Source: Beduini massiliensis (lineage in GTDB: Bacteria > Bacillota_I > Bacilli_A > Erysipelotrichales > Coprobacillaceae). Taken from it: DNA of 64,000 nucleotides. Positions 32,662-41,558 of this stretch are shown here, one piece after another. The notes under the pieces are model-generated. The model worked only from the letters and a program-made list of their open reading frames with translations. It made no database searches and was not told the origin of the DNA. Each line of letters opens with the position of its first letter. Position 1 is the first letter of the stretch. The stretch spans positions 248,001 to 312,000 of the forward strand of contig NZ_CDPP01000005.1 in NCBI RefSeq assembly GCF_000829905.1. Reading direction: 5' to 3'. Made by a program: the position numbers and the translations under genes.

Positions 32662-33171
32662 TTATTTTTGTATCATAAAAAGATAATGCAGCTGTTTACC
32701 ACTATAGTATTGTGTCATAAACTCTTTTTCTTTATGCATTCCAATCGCTTTTGCAACTTTCATTGATGAAACATTATCTGCTCTTATAATGGAATACACT
32801 TTAGTCGCATTCAGCCGATCAAATGCATAACGTTTACAGCCCTCTGCCGCTTCCTTGGCATAGCCGTAATGCATGAAACGTTTTTTTAGTAAATACCCGA
32901 TTTCCAATACTTCTTCCTCAGCACATTGTTGAAAGGTCAGCCCCGCTTGTCCGATCATTTCATCCGTTTCTTTTAAGATCATTGCCCATAACCCAAAACC
33001 ATCTTTATGATATCGGGCAAGCTGACGTTCCAGCCATATCTGTACATCGGTATCACTAAACTCATGGTCATAGGTATACATTACTCTTGGATCCTGCAAT
33101 ATTTCAGAAAGATCATTTTTGTCATCAAAAGTCATTTCTCTTAAATATAAACGTTCTGTTTCTAAAATCAT
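32662..33171 (-). CDS. GNAT acetyltransferase, RimJ/RimL type
   Basis: A 169-residue N-acetyltransferase. It begins LETERLYLREMTFDDKNDL, has FGLWAMILKETDEMIGQAGL, the acetyl-CoA-binding part EIGYLLKKRFMHYGYAKEAAEG and the end VYSIIRADNVSSMKVAKAIGM. This is the RimJ/RimL-like (GNAT_3) group that often acetylates protein or small-molecule amino groups; the substrate is unknown. The start at 33171 follows GAGGGAAGAATA. It has an extended -10 promoter. Confidence 0.88.
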   Translation of the reverse strand: MILETERLYLREMTFDDKNDLSEILQDPRVMYTYDHEFSDTDVQIWLERQLARYHKDGFGLWAMILKETDEMIGQAGLTFQQCAEEEVLEIGYLLKKRFMHYGYAKEAAEGCKRYAFDRLNATKVYSIIRADNVSSMKVAKAIGMHKEKEFMTQYYSGKQLHYLFMIQK

Positions 33172-33195
33172 TATTCTTCCCTCACTTATTCTACT

Positions 33196-33204
33196 ATTAT
33201 AGCA
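33196..33204 (-). promoter_or_regulatory. Extended -10 promoter (TGCTATAAT) of the GNAT gene
   Basis: Minus strand, 33204-33196, about 25 bases before the start; no clear -35. Confidence 0.62.
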
Positions 33205-33237
33205 GATTTCCATTATTCTTTATTGTATTTTTTTAAA

Positions 33238-33600
33238 TTATGGGGTGTATTCATTACTTATCATCCTTTGATTTTCAAAATCGTACTCCAATCGCCACCC
33301 ATAACATGAGTCGAAGCAGATTCTGCTATCTAAATTAGAGTGGTTATCTGTAGCGGAAATTGTATAAGTAATCTGCGTACTTGTGCTTTCAATAACGCTA
33401 CTTTCGTTTGTATGAAGATGTGCCATAAAATACGAATAAAGAATTAGTTCGGCTGCTTTTTGCTTTTCTAACAATAAACTTTGCTGAAGGATTTTAAGAT
33501 TTTGCTGATAGTAGTGTGCAAAAGAAAAAGCGATACTGCTTAAAACCAGCAACAGTATTAAAACATTCTTTAATACAAAACCATGTTCATTTACTCTCAT
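33238..33600 (-). CDS. comGG: ComGG-like protein, last gene of the comG operon
   Basis: A 120-residue protein with one N-terminal membrane helix (VLILLLVLSSIAFSFAHYY) preceded by a short basic, glycine-containing stretch (RVNEHGF), and a C-terminal domain with two cysteines (RICFDSCYGW). It lacks the glutamate at position 5 of the pilin motif, as ComGG does. It overlaps comGF by 14 bases. ComGG is a minor pseudopilin of the DNA-uptake pilus; the call rests on position, size and topology. Confidence 0.7.
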   Translation of the reverse strand: MRVNEHGFVLKNVLILLLVLSSIAFSFAHYYQQNLKILQQSLLLEKQKAAELILYSYFMAHLHTNESSVIESTSTQITYTISATDNHSNLDSRICFDSCYGWRLEYDFENQRMISNEYTP

Positions 33601-33991
33601 GATATACCCCGATGATTCTTCGATCTGTTGTTTCTCCCTGATGCAGTGTCAAAAAAATATAATCACTAATTTCAAAATAAAGCTGATCGATATCATACAA
33701 ATAGATTTCATACCCATCCTTTTTGACTAATCGATTTTGATCTTGCAGAAGCGTAAACCATTGCCCAGCTTTATAATATCGAAGCTGTTCATGATTGGTC
33801 GAAATATCCGTTGCCATCATCAATTCACTTTGCAGTTGTTTAAACATGATTTCTTTATCTGTTGCGAGCGTTTCAAACGGCTTTAGTTGATGCAATAAGG
33901 ACATCCCGGTAAAACAAAGTGTCAAAACAATACTTGCAATCATCAATGAAAACAGTGTCTCGATTAAGGTAAAACCTGAGTGATTGCCCAC
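33587..33991 (-). CDS. comGF: ComGF-like minor pseudopilin
   Basis: A 134-residue protein with the prepilin motif HSG|FTLIETLFSLMIASIVLT and a C-terminal domain including KKDGYEIYLYDIDQLYFE, like ComGF. It overlaps comGE by 28 bases and comGG by 14. It would be cut after the glycine by the prepilin peptidase ComC, whose gene is not in the window. Confidence 0.78.
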   Translation of the reverse strand: MGNHSGFTLIETLFSLMIASIVLTLCFTGMSLLHQLKPFETLATDKEIMFKQLQSELMMATDISTNHEQLRYYKAGQWFTLLQDQNRLVKKDGYEIYLYDIDQLYFEISDYIFLTLHQGETTDRRIIGVYHESK

Positions 33992-34182
33992 TGTACATCA
34001 TCGACTGGTAAAAAAAGCTGTTCCAGTTCACGTTCTATATGTTCTATTTTTTCTTGATAACTATGCATTGATGTATTTGTTCCTTTTTTTATCACCACAA
34101 TACCTTGGATGAGACCGATTGCAACTATGGAAAAAAGAGAAAAAGCAAATAATGTTTCGATCATCGTGAATCCCCTATTCAA
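33964..34182 (-). CDS. comGE: ComGE-like minor pseudopilin
   Basis: A 72-residue protein, short for the family. It has the prepilin start NRG|FTMIETLFAFSLFSIVAIGLIQG and a charged helix IEHIERELEQLF. It overlaps comGD by 8 bases and comGF by 28. Assignment as ComGE is by order in the operon. Confidence 0.7.
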   Translation of the reverse strand: MNRGFTMIETLFAFSLFSIVAIGLIQGIVVIKKGTNTSMHSYQEKIEHIERELEQLFLPVDDVQWAITQVLP

Positions 34183-34492
34183 AATAAAACCGTCCGCTGC
34201 CTAACTGAAAGATACATTTATGTCCATCTAACGTGATTGTTGCCGCGTGGTGAATATTGCCAAACGCATTAAAGGTAACACCGGTGGTTTCTAATTCCGT
34301 TCTTGTTTTAGAAATCATGGCTTTTAGCTGTGTGTGATAAATTTTCTGACGCCATTGTTCCTGGTCGTCGATGAAATTTTCAACATCGTGCAGGTTAGGC
34401 AGGGCAAGGAAAAGCATCAGCATGATGATCCCTAAACTAAACAAAGATTCAATCATTGTAAATCCTGATTTAGCTGGCATACGCTTGTCCAT
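34175..34492 (-). CDS. comGD: ComGD-like minor pseudopilin
   Basis: A 105-residue protein with the prepilin motif KSG|FTMIESLFSLGIIMLMLFLALP and a beta-rich C-terminal half (FNAFGNIHHAATITLDGHKCIFQLGSGR). It overlaps comGC by 23 bases. Neither possible ATG (34492 or 34480) has a strong ribosome site, so coupling to comGC translation is likely. Confidence 0.78.
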   Translation of the reverse strand: MDKRMPAKSGFTMIESLFSLGIIMLMLFLALPNLHDVENFIDDQEQWRQKIYHTQLKAMISKTRTELETTGVTFNAFGNIHHAATITLDGHKCIFQLGSGRFYFE

Positions 34493-34769
34493 CGCTTAAA
34501 TAAATGCTTTTTCCATTTGGGCAGGTACGCTGATTTTCATTCAAATAAGTTCCGCTTCCATCAATTAATGCATCGATCGATCCGGGAAATTCTCCCGTAT
34601 TTAATTCATAAAGTAGTGCTTGGGAGTTGACTACTTCCAAAAGAGCCTCACATCCCTTATCTTTGACTATCTTGTTTTTGCTTGTTACATTAGGAATAAC
34701 GACAAGCAAGACAATCATCATAACGGCAATCACAAACAAAGATTCAATAAGTGTAAAACCTTTTTTCAT
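34470..34769 (-). CDS. comGC: Major competence pseudopilin ComGC
   Basis: A 99-residue protein with the textbook start KKG|FTLIESLFVIAVMMIVLLVVIP. Two cysteines (DKGCEAL and RTCPNGK) are placed as in ComGC, where they form a disulfide. It is the main subunit of the transformation pilus. The ribosome site is GGGGGAATTAAA just after comGB. Confidence 0.9.
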   Translation of the reverse strand: MKKGFTLIESLFVIAVMMIVLLVVIPNVTSKNKIVKDKGCEALLEVVNSQALLYELNTGEFPGSIDALIDGSGTYLNENQRTCPNGKSIYLSDGQAYAS

Positions 34770-34781
34770 TTTAATTCCCCC

Positions 34782-35804
34782 TTATATTTTATCCAGCATA
34801 TTCATCATCGGCAAAATCATCCCACTGTAGATTCCTACTATATAAATTCCTATAAATCCATATAATACCGGCAGTACGGATTGAATAATCTTGTGAATCG
34901 TGCTTTTCAATAGCAACAAACTGGTTTTATAATATTGATCAAATAATGTAAATGGAGCGGGATGCGATAGAGACAGTTTAAAAACTAACTTAAAATGAGT
35001 ATCAAAATATGGCAGCGATTCTATAATTTCGATGAGTTCAGTTCCTGTTTTTACTTTTTCAGTGAGTTCAAATGCTATCATTTGAAGATGGGAATCCCTT
35101 ATCTTTTGAGAAATCATATCAAGAATGGTATGCAGATCATAACCAAGGTATAAAAACTCTTTATAATAGAGACAAAATTTAATAGAAAAATATTTTTTCA
35201 GTACACCACCAAATAACCAGAAATGAAACCACTTTTCCAATTCTTTGAAGTTCTGACCGTTAAGTTCTTTAATAAAGCCTATCACGATTCCCCCAGCAAT
35301 AATGAAAAACAAACATAAAAGAAAAGGAAAAGCAAAAAGGAGCTGCATTAAGCATTGCTGCAGGAAATTAAAATGGATATCAAATGAAGAAAAAAACTGC
35401 TTAAACTGAGGCTGCAGATAAAAGACCGCAATAAACGAAAAACCGATAACTCCACCCAATAAAAAAGCCGGATAAGTAAATGCTTTGATGATTTCATGCT
35501 TTAACTCCTCTTTTTGTCTGCATAGGTCGAGGGCTTTTATAAGTGCCTGATCTAAAGAATCACGATATAAATAAAAGATGAAAAATTCTTTAAAAAGATT
35601 ATCGTGATATAAAAGATCCCCCATCTCTTCAATAGCTTTTCCTTGTTTTAATTCATCCAGCAGTTTTAAAAGTGATGGTTCTTTGAATAGCTGATAACAC
35701 ATCATCAAGGCGTCATGCATGGGATATTGTTGTTTAATAAACAAGGATAATGTTTCAATCATCAAATAGTGCTGACCTAAATTCGCTGTTTTCATAATCT
35801 TCAA
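34782..35804 (-). CDS. comGB: ComGB pilus assembly membrane protein
   Basis: A 340-residue type II secretion F-family protein. Two repeats of about 100 residues are each followed by membrane helices (hydrophobic stretches near 115-140, 155-180 and 310-335), with a late FDQYYKTSLLLLKSTIHKI. It forms the inner-membrane platform. Start: a TTG at 35804 has a strong AGGAGAG at 7 bases, while the next in-frame ATG (35795) and ATG (35762) do not. The TTG lies 50 bases inside comGA. Confidence 0.87.
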   Translation of the reverse strand: MKIMKTANLGQHYLMIETLSLFIKQQYPMHDALMMCYQLFKEPSLLKLLDELKQGKAIEEMGDLLYHDNLFKEFFIFYLYRDSLDQALIKALDLCRQKEELKHEIIKAFTYPAFLLGGVIGFSFIAVFYLQPQFKQFFSSFDIHFNFLQQCLMQLLFAFPFLLCLFFIIAGGIVIGFIKELNGQNFKELEKWFHFWLFGGVLKKYFSIKFCLYYKEFLYLGYDLHTILDMISQKIRDSHLQMIAFELTEKVKTGTELIEIIESLPYFDTHFKLVFKLSLSHPAPFTLFDQYYKTSLLLLKSTIHKIIQSVLPVLYGFIGIYIVGIYSGMILPMMNMLDKI

Positions 35805-36756
35805 TGCTTGTCTCTCCTATCTGAATCGATTCTTTAATACGTTCCGTAAAATCCTTATACAGGATTGTCTTTTTGGATAACACCTGTTGAACAACAGACG
35901 AATCCATCCATTCATAGATAGAAAATGATGTCTGCTGGGAATAGATAAGCCGTTGAGATAAAACATAGTGAAGGGTATCTCTTAAATCTAAATCGCTGAC
36001 TCCTAAATTCTTTAGACGATGAATAGCTCCCAAGCAGTTTTTTGAATGGAGTGTGGATAATACTAAACAGCCTGTTAAAGCACAACGAATTGCCAATGCT
36101 GCAGATGATTCATCGCGAATTTCACCAATCATCACCACATCTGGATCATGACGTAAAATTTGTTTAAGAGAATTTTCAAAATTGATTCCGGTATCTAAAT
36201 TCATCTGTATTTGAACAAATGCAGGTTCAACAATTTCAATCGGATCTTCCATAGTAATGATATGTACCATCCCCTTTTCAAAAATACGATGAAGCAAGGC
36301 GTGCAAAGTCGTTGATTTCCCTTCTCCGGTAGGACCGCACACTATCACTAAACCACTTTTTAATGTAGTAATGTGTTCTAGTGTACAAAGCGCTTTGGTA
36401 TGTAAAGTCAGTTCTTTTATATCGAGCAATCGTCCATGATGTAAAATTCGAATAACGATATTTTCACTATACATGGTAGGAATACTGCTGACTCGAAACG
36501 AATAGTTTTTTTGATTCAGCTCATATTCAAACTGCCCGGTATGTGGGGTTAAGCGATAATTCAAATCAATGTTTCCTAAAAACTTAATGTAATTGATCAA
36601 CTTTTTCCCCTTAGGCTCCTCATATTCACTAAAAGGACGCAGTTTTCCTTGCTGTCTAAACTGAACAAGCGTTTTATTTTTCATCCTATTAAGATGAATA
36701 TCCGTTACATTCTTTTTCAATGCCGACAGTAAAATCTTTTCTAACAGTTCTTCCAT
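35755..36756 (-). CDS. comGA: ComGA competence pilus ATPase
   Basis: A 333-residue GspE/PilB-type ATPase. It has Walker A VCGPTGEGKSTTLHALL near residue 145, the Asp box MEDPIEI, the Walker B region DPDVVMIGEIRDESSAALAIRCALTGCLVLSTLHS, and a short N-terminal domain, as in ComGA. The zinc-binding cysteines of GspE are missing, also as in ComGA. It powers pilus assembly for DNA uptake. No ComK box could be made out in front of it. It is divergent from the ABC exporter. Confidence 0.92.
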   Translation of the reverse strand: MEELLEKILLSALKKNVTDIHLNRMKNKTLVQFRQQGKLRPFSEYEEPKGKKLINYIKFLGNIDLNYRLTPHTGQFEYELNQKNYSFRVSSIPTMYSENIVIRILHHGRLLDIKELTLHTKALCTLEHITTLKSGLVIVCGPTGEGKSTTLHALLHRIFEKGMVHIITMEDPIEIVEPAFVQIQMNLDTGINFENSLKQILRHDPDVVMIGEIRDESSAALAIRCALTGCLVLSTLHSKNCLGAIHRLKNLGVSDLDLRDTLHYVLSQRLIYSQQTSFSIYEWMDSSVVQQVLSKKTILYKDFTERIKESIQIGETSIEDYENSEFRSALFDD

Positions 36757-36841
36757 TTTCCTCCTCCCCTACACTTTATTATTCAAACGATTACGGTGTT
36801 TTCCTCACCTTTTCATAATGTATGGTACCTTAACAAAAAGA

Positions 36842-36870
36842 TTGAATAATCATAAACGGACTGCTATACT
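36842..36870 (+). promoter_or_regulatory. Promoter of the ABC exporter-yggS operon
   Basis: TTGAAT (36842-36847), 17 bases and TATACT (36865-36870), with TGC in front of the -10 box. The GGGAGGGG ribosome site follows. Confidence 0.75.
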
Positions 36871-36900
36871 AAAAATGAAATACGTAAGGGAGGGGTTAAT

Positions 36901-38619
36901 ATGAGGACAATGACAAATTATATTCGTCCCTATCTTTTAAGGATGGGATACGGTTTTGTCATCAAATTTTTTGGAACGATTATGGATTTGCTTTTGCCAT
37001 GGATCTTGGCATATGTGATCGATGATGTCATTCCATTAAAAAATATACAAATGATCTTTGTTTGGGGAGCAATTATGATCGTTTGTTCTATCTTAGCTTT
37101 ATGGGCGAATATCTTTGCTAACCGCAAGGCATCGGGGGTAGCACGTGACTTTACTCGCGATGTTCGTCATGATTTATATGTAAAAGTAACAGATCTTTCC
37201 AGCAAGCAGTTGGATCAATTAACAATTCCGTCGCTTGTATCACGTTTAACGACAGATACCTACAACATGCATCAAATGGTCGGCATGATTCAGCGTTTAG
37301 GTGTTCGTGCCCCTATTTTGATTTTAGGCGGGGTAGTCATCACCATGACATTAGAACCGGTTTTATGCATGATCCTTGTGGCAACACTGCCGTTTATTGG
37401 CTTGACTGTTTATTTAGTATCGAGAAAAGGGGTGCCAATGTTTTCATCTTTACAACGTTATATTGATCAGTTAGTAAAAGTTGTCCGTGAAAATGTAACC
37501 GGAATCCGTGTAATCAAGGCATTATCTAAAATCGACTATGAAAAGAAACGTTTTGAAAAAACAAATCAGACAGTCGTCGACCAAGAAACAAAAGCAAATT
37601 ACACGATGGCGCTAATTAATCCGATCATGAATATTCTTTTAAACGTGGGATTAGTTTTTATTATTATCGTCGGTGCCCAAAGGGTGAATGCAGGCATCAG
37701 CGAGCCTGGTAAAATTGTAGCGTTTTTAAGTTATTTTACTATTATTTTGACAGCGATGATGAATGTTACCCGTTTATTTATCATCTATTCTAAAGCAAGT
37801 GCTTCAGCTGATCGTATCGAAGAAGTCTTGCTGAAGACAAAAGATCTTCAAGTAAAAGAACTGCCTGTTTTAACCAGTGACTACTTTATAGAATTCAACC
37901 ATGTTAATTTTTCTTTCAATCAAAAAGAACTCGTTTTAGAAGATATTGATTTTCATTTGAAGAAAAATCAAAGTTTGGGAATTATCGGTGCCACCGGAGC
38001 TGGAAAATCAACTATTATACAATTATTAATGCGTTTTTATGATGTGAGTTCCGGCAGTATTCTAATTAATGGCAAAAATATTCAATCCATCGATGAAAAG
38101 ACATTGAGAGAAATGTTTGGCGTCACTTTTCAAAATGATACCATATTTAGTGATAGTGTCTCAGAAAACATTCGTTTCGGTCGTGCTTTAAATGATGAAC
38201 AGATCAGCCTTGCCGCTCAAAACGGAATGGCATCTGAATTTATTGAAAATTTAAGTGAGCAGTATGACACACATCTTGAAGCAAAAGGTGCTAATCTAAG
38301 CGGTGGACAAAAGCAAAGGATTCTCATCAGCCGTGCTTTAGCCGGACATCCAAAAATTCTGATCTTAGACGATGCTTCCAGTGCCCTTGACTACAAAACC
38401 GATGCGCTTCTTCGTCAAGCGATTGTGAAAAATTATCCTGAAACCACCTTGATCATGATTGCTCAAAGAGTAAGTTCAATCATGCAGTTGGATCATATCC
38501 TCGTTTTGGAAGAAGGAAAAATCTTAGCTCAGGGAAATCATGCGTCCTTAATGCAGCATTGTGATATTTATCGTGAATTAGCTGTTTCACAAATGGGAGG
38601 TCAGATCTATGAAGTTTAA
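36901..38619 (+). CDS. Heterodimeric ABC exporter, half with the degenerate catalytic site (TM287-like)
   Basis: A 572-residue half-transporter: six membrane helices (1-310) and an ATPase domain. Walker A is GATGAGKST and the signature LSGGQKQR is intact. However, Walker B reads LILDDASSALD with Asp instead of the catalytic Glu, and the switch histidine is Gln (MIAQRVSSI). That is the pattern of the degenerate subunit in exporters such as TM287/288, LmrCD and BmrCD. The second half overlaps by 11 bases. Such pumps export drugs or lipids; the substrate is unknown. Confidence 0.93.
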   Translation: MRTMTNYIRPYLLRMGYGFVIKFFGTIMDLLLPWILAYVIDDVIPLKNIQMIFVWGAIMIVCSILALWANIFANRKASGVARDFTRDVRHDLYVKVTDLSSKQLDQLTIPSLVSRLTTDTYNMHQMVGMIQRLGVRAPILILGGVVITMTLEPVLCMILVATLPFIGLTVYLVSRKGVPMFSSLQRYIDQLVKVVRENVTGIRVIKALSKIDYEKKRFEKTNQTVVDQETKANYTMALINPIMNILLNVGLVFIIIVGAQRVNAGISEPGKIVAFLSYFTIILTAMMNVTRLFIIYSKASASADRIEEVLLKTKDLQVKELPVLTSDYFIEFNHVNFSFNQKELVLEDIDFHLKKNQSLGIIGATGAGKSTIIQLLMRFYDVSSGSILINGKNIQSIDEKTLREMFGVTFQNDTIFSDSVSENIRFGRALNDEQISLAAQNGMASEFIENLSEQYDTHLEAKGANLSGGQKQRILISRALAGHPKILILDDASSALDYKTDALLRQAIVKNYPETTLIMIAQRVSSIMQLDHILVLEEGKILAQGNHASLMQHCDIYRELAVSQMGGQIYEV

Positions 38620-40396
38620 TGCTCCTAAATCCGCAAATCAAAAAACATTGCAAAAACCTAAAAACACAAAATATGTTTTGAAGCGATTAAGTCAATATTT
38701 GTTGCATTTTAAATGGATGATTCTGCTTGCTATCGTTTTAGCCGTTATCAGTAATGTCCTTGCTTTATTAGGACCGATGCTGTCAGGAAAGGCTGTCGAT
38801 GCCATTGAGCTTGGCAAAGGAATGGTCGATTTCAAAACTGTTTTCTATTATTGTTTTATCATGGTCATCTTCTATGTCCTTTCTTCTGTTTTTTCTTATA
38901 TACTCTCCATTTTAATGGTAAAGATATCTCAAAAAGTAGTCTATCAGATGCGACGAGATGTTTTTAATCAGTTAATGCGTTTGCCGATTGGCTACTTTGA
39001 TACCCATGCCACAGGAGATATTATTTCTAAAATATCGTACGATATTGATACGATCAATACGTCTTTATCGAATGATTTAATCCAAATTGTTGCCAGTTTA
39101 ATTACTGTCATTGGATCATTAGGGATGATGATTGCAATCTCCCCTACTTTACTTTTAGTATTCTGTTTTACAGTTCCGCTTTCTATTGTGCTCACTAAAT
39201 ATATGACCGGTAAAACCAGACCCATGTTTTCCAAACGTTCTAGGGCACTGGGAGAATTGAATGGCTTTGTTGAGGAAATGGTTTCCGGACAAAAAACCAT
39301 CACTGCCTATCATCAGGAACAAAATATGATTGAACGCTTTGATAAGCAAAATGAAAATGCTGTCACCGCATATTATCGTGCTGAATATTACGGCAGTATG
39401 GTAGGGCCAACCGTTAACTTTGTCAACAATCTTTCTTTATCTTTGATCAGTGTATTTGGAGCTATCTTGTTTTTAATGCAGCATTTATCCTTAGGCGATA
39501 TCACTTCTTTTGTATTATATTCCAGAAAATTCTCCGGACCGATAAATGAAGCTGCCAATATTGTAGCTGAACTGCAATCTGCTTTAGCTGCCGGAGAACG
39601 TGTATTCAAACTTATTGATGAAGCACCAGAGTTGGAAGATTGCCAAGATGCAGTTGTACTGGAAAACGTAAAAGGAGCCGTTGCATTTCATCAAGTCGAT
39701 TTTGGTTATACACCAGATCGTCCGATTTTAAAAAAGGTAAGTTTTGAGGCTGAGCCGGGACAAACGATCGCTATCGTAGGCCCTACCGGAGCAGGTAAAA
39801 CCACCATTATTAATTTATTGATGCGTTTCTATGACCCACTTGGCGGAGAAATTTTGATTGACGGACAAAATATTCAGTCTTTGACCCGAGAAAGTCTGCG
39901 TAAAAACTTTTCGATGGTATTACAGGATACTTGGTTATTTGAAGGCAGTATCTTTGAAAACATTGCATATGGAAAAGATAATGCCACTTTAGAAGAAGTT
40001 ATGAAAGTCGCTAAAGCGGCCCATATTCATACATTTATTACTCAATTGCCTAATGGATATGATACAATCTTATCCAATGATGGGGTAAATATATCAAAGG
40101 GGCAAAAACAGTTGCTCACAATCGCACGAGCGATGCTTTTGGACAGTAAAATTTTAATCTTGGATGAAGCAACGTCCAATGTGGATACACGCACTGAACG
40201 TCAGATTCAAGCCGCAATGCTTTCTTTGATGGAAGGAAAAACAAGTTTTGTGATCGCCCATCGACTATCTACGATTCAAAATGCAGATTTAATTTTAGTT
40301 GTTCAAGATGGAAATATCATTGAACAAGGAACACATGATGAATTAATGGCACTAAATCAATTCTATGCTTCATTATATCAGGCTCAATATTCATAG
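38609..40396 (+). CDS. Heterodimeric ABC exporter, catalytic half (TM288-like)
   Basis: A 595-residue half-transporter with an N-terminal polar extension of about 20 residues, six membrane helices and an ATPase. Walker A is GPTGAGKTT, Walker B LILDEATSNVD keeps the Glu, and the switch His is present (FVIAHRLSTI). The signature reads ISKGQKQLL, not LSGGQ. The consensus site thus uses this subunit's Walker motifs with the partner's intact signature; the degenerate site uses this altered signature. The asymmetry matches known heterodimers. Confidence 0.93.
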   Translation: MKFNAPKSANQKTLQKPKNTKYVLKRLSQYLLHFKWMILLAIVLAVISNVLALLGPMLSGKAVDAIELGKGMVDFKTVFYYCFIMVIFYVLSSVFSYILSILMVKISQKVVYQMRRDVFNQLMRLPIGYFDTHATGDIISKISYDIDTINTSLSNDLIQIVASLITVIGSLGMMIAISPTLLLVFCFTVPLSIVLTKYMTGKTRPMFSKRSRALGELNGFVEEMVSGQKTITAYHQEQNMIERFDKQNENAVTAYYRAEYYGSMVGPTVNFVNNLSLSLISVFGAILFLMQHLSLGDITSFVLYSRKFSGPINEAANIVAELQSALAAGERVFKLIDEAPELEDCQDAVVLENVKGAVAFHQVDFGYTPDRPILKKVSFEAEPGQTIAIVGPTGAGKTTIINLLMRFYDPLGGEILIDGQNIQSLTRESLRKNFSMVLQDTWLFEGSIFENIAYGKDNATLEEVMKVAKAAHIHTFITQLPNGYDTILSNDGVNISKGQKQLLTIARAMLLDSKILILDEATSNVDTRTERQIQAAMLSLMEGKTSFVIAHRLSTIQNADLILVVQDGNIIEQGTHDELMALNQFYASLYQAQYS

Positions 40397-40405
40397 GAGG
40401 ATTAT

Positions 40406-41047
40406 ATGACAGTTAATACTGACGCAATTAAACAGATTTCATCTCAGCTAGATCAACAAACATTCGTTGCTGCCACTAAATATGCAGATATTTTGGACTT
40501 GCGTGAATTATATGCCACAAATGTCCATTGTTTTGGCGAAAACAAGGTGCAAGACTTTTTAAGGAAACAGGAAGCTTTGCAAGATTTACCTATTCATTGG
40601 CATTTTATCGGCACTTTACAGCCAAATAAAGTAAAATACATTATTGATAAAGTGGAACTCATTCATTCTGTAGATACGATTCGCTTATTAGATGAAATAA
40701 ACAAACAGGCAGGAAAGTTCAATAAGACCATGGATATTCTCTTACAGGTCAACATTTCGCAAGAAGAGACAAAGCATGGCTTTAACACTTATGAGATGGA
40801 AGACGTTATGTCCTACATTAAAACTAAGCTTCCTTATGTCCATCCTATCGGGTTAATGACGATGGCACCCCATTTAGCCCCTGAAACAACACGCCCTGTT
40901 TTTCGCTCATTAAAAAAACTTCAGGAAACTCTTCACAAAAACTTTCCAGAGATAACCGAATTATCGATGGGAATGTCTAATGATTATCCGATTGCCTTAG
41001 AAGAAGGCAGCACAATCATTCGTATCGGCAGTCTTCTGTTCAAATAA
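40406..41047 (+). CDS. yggS: YggS family pyridoxal phosphate-binding protein
   Basis: A 213-residue PLPBP protein. It has the PLP-binding lysine in FVAATKYAD, FGENKVQDF, HWHFIGTLQPNKVKYI, LMTMAP, and the phosphate-binding end LSMGMSNDYPIALEEGSTIIRIGS. It keeps free pyridoxal phosphate in balance and has no known enzyme activity. It is 10 bases after the ABC exporter and ends at a strong terminator. In Bacillus, yggS relatives (ylmE) usually lie near sepF, so this place is unusual. Confidence 0.92.
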   Translation: MTVNTDAIKQISSQLDQQTFVAATKYADILDLRELYATNVHCFGENKVQDFLRKQEALQDLPIHWHFIGTLQPNKVKYIIDKVELIHSVDTIRLLDEINKQAGKFNKTMDILLQVNISQEETKHGFNTYEMEDVMSYIKTKLPYVHPIGLMTMAPHLAPETTRPVFRSLKKLQETLHKNFPEITELSMGMSNDYPIALEEGSTIIRIGSLLFK

Positions 41048-41079
41048 AAACGACTTGGTTTCATTGCCAAGTCGTTTTT
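41046..41079 (+). terminator. Intrinsic terminator after yggS
   Basis: AAAAACGACTTGG pairs perfectly with CCAAGTCGTTTTT (13 bp, 8-base loop). It is symmetric enough to work on both strands. Confidence 0.92.
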
Positions 41080-41097
41080 GATTCGATAAATATAAGG

Positions 41098-41502
41098 TCA
41101 GCCATTTACCGGAATGTGTATATGACGTCTAATTCTATTTTGAAGTTCCGGGTACTCTTGTTTATAATAATGTCTGGTGATTTTAGCAATCTGAATCGTT
41201 TTACCATTTTTCAAATGAAGCAAGATTGCTTTCCCAGCACTGCTAAAGAACAAATCTCCAACCACTTCTTCACAAGATTCAATATCCTCATAAGGAATTA
41301 CTTTTTTTCGCAGATCTCCAACAACCAAATAATGATCCGTTAAACGCACATTCATCAGCTGATACGTGCTGTTTTTTAGTTCTTCTTGCAGATTAGGATA
41401 TGATCGCTGAATACGACGTTCATTAACGATACAGAGCACTACAGTTAACACAATGCCAATAAGCAAAATCCACTGCCAATAACCCACTACATAGTTTATC
41501 AT
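41098..41502 (-). CDS. Single-pass membrane protein with a PH-like C-terminal domain, unknown function
   Basis: A 134-residue protein. One membrane helix (WQWILLIGIVLTVVLCIV, residues 9-26) is followed by a cytoplasmic beta-rich domain (YLVVGDLRKKVIPYEDIESCEEV, FFSSAGKAILLHLKNGKTIQI). This strand pattern resembles the bacterial PH-like fold seen in YcxB-type proteins, but I cannot name the family. The protein at 46.1-46.6 kb has a similar layout. An AGGAGGGG ribosome site and an extended -10 promoter support it. Confidence 0.7.
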   Translation of the reverse strand: MINYVVGYWQWILLIGIVLTVVLCIVNERRIQRSYPNLQEELKNSTYQLMNVRLTDHYLVVGDLRKKVIPYEDIESCEEVVGDLFFSSAGKAILLHLKNGKTIQIAKITRHYYKQEYPELQNRIRRHIHIPVNG

Positions 41503-41549
41503 AATGACCCCTCCTATTTTTAAAGACCTTTATTTATCTTTCTATAATT

Positions 41550-41558
41550 ATTATAACA
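41550..41558 (-). promoter_or_regulatory. Extended -10 promoter (TGTTATAAT)
   Basis: Minus strand, 41558-41550, upstream of the PH-like membrane protein; the -35 region is only AT-rich. Confidence 0.6.

Noticed and set aside
36757-36841. ComK box before comGA
   Set aside because: No AAAA-N5-TTTT pair with proper spacing could be found in the gap.
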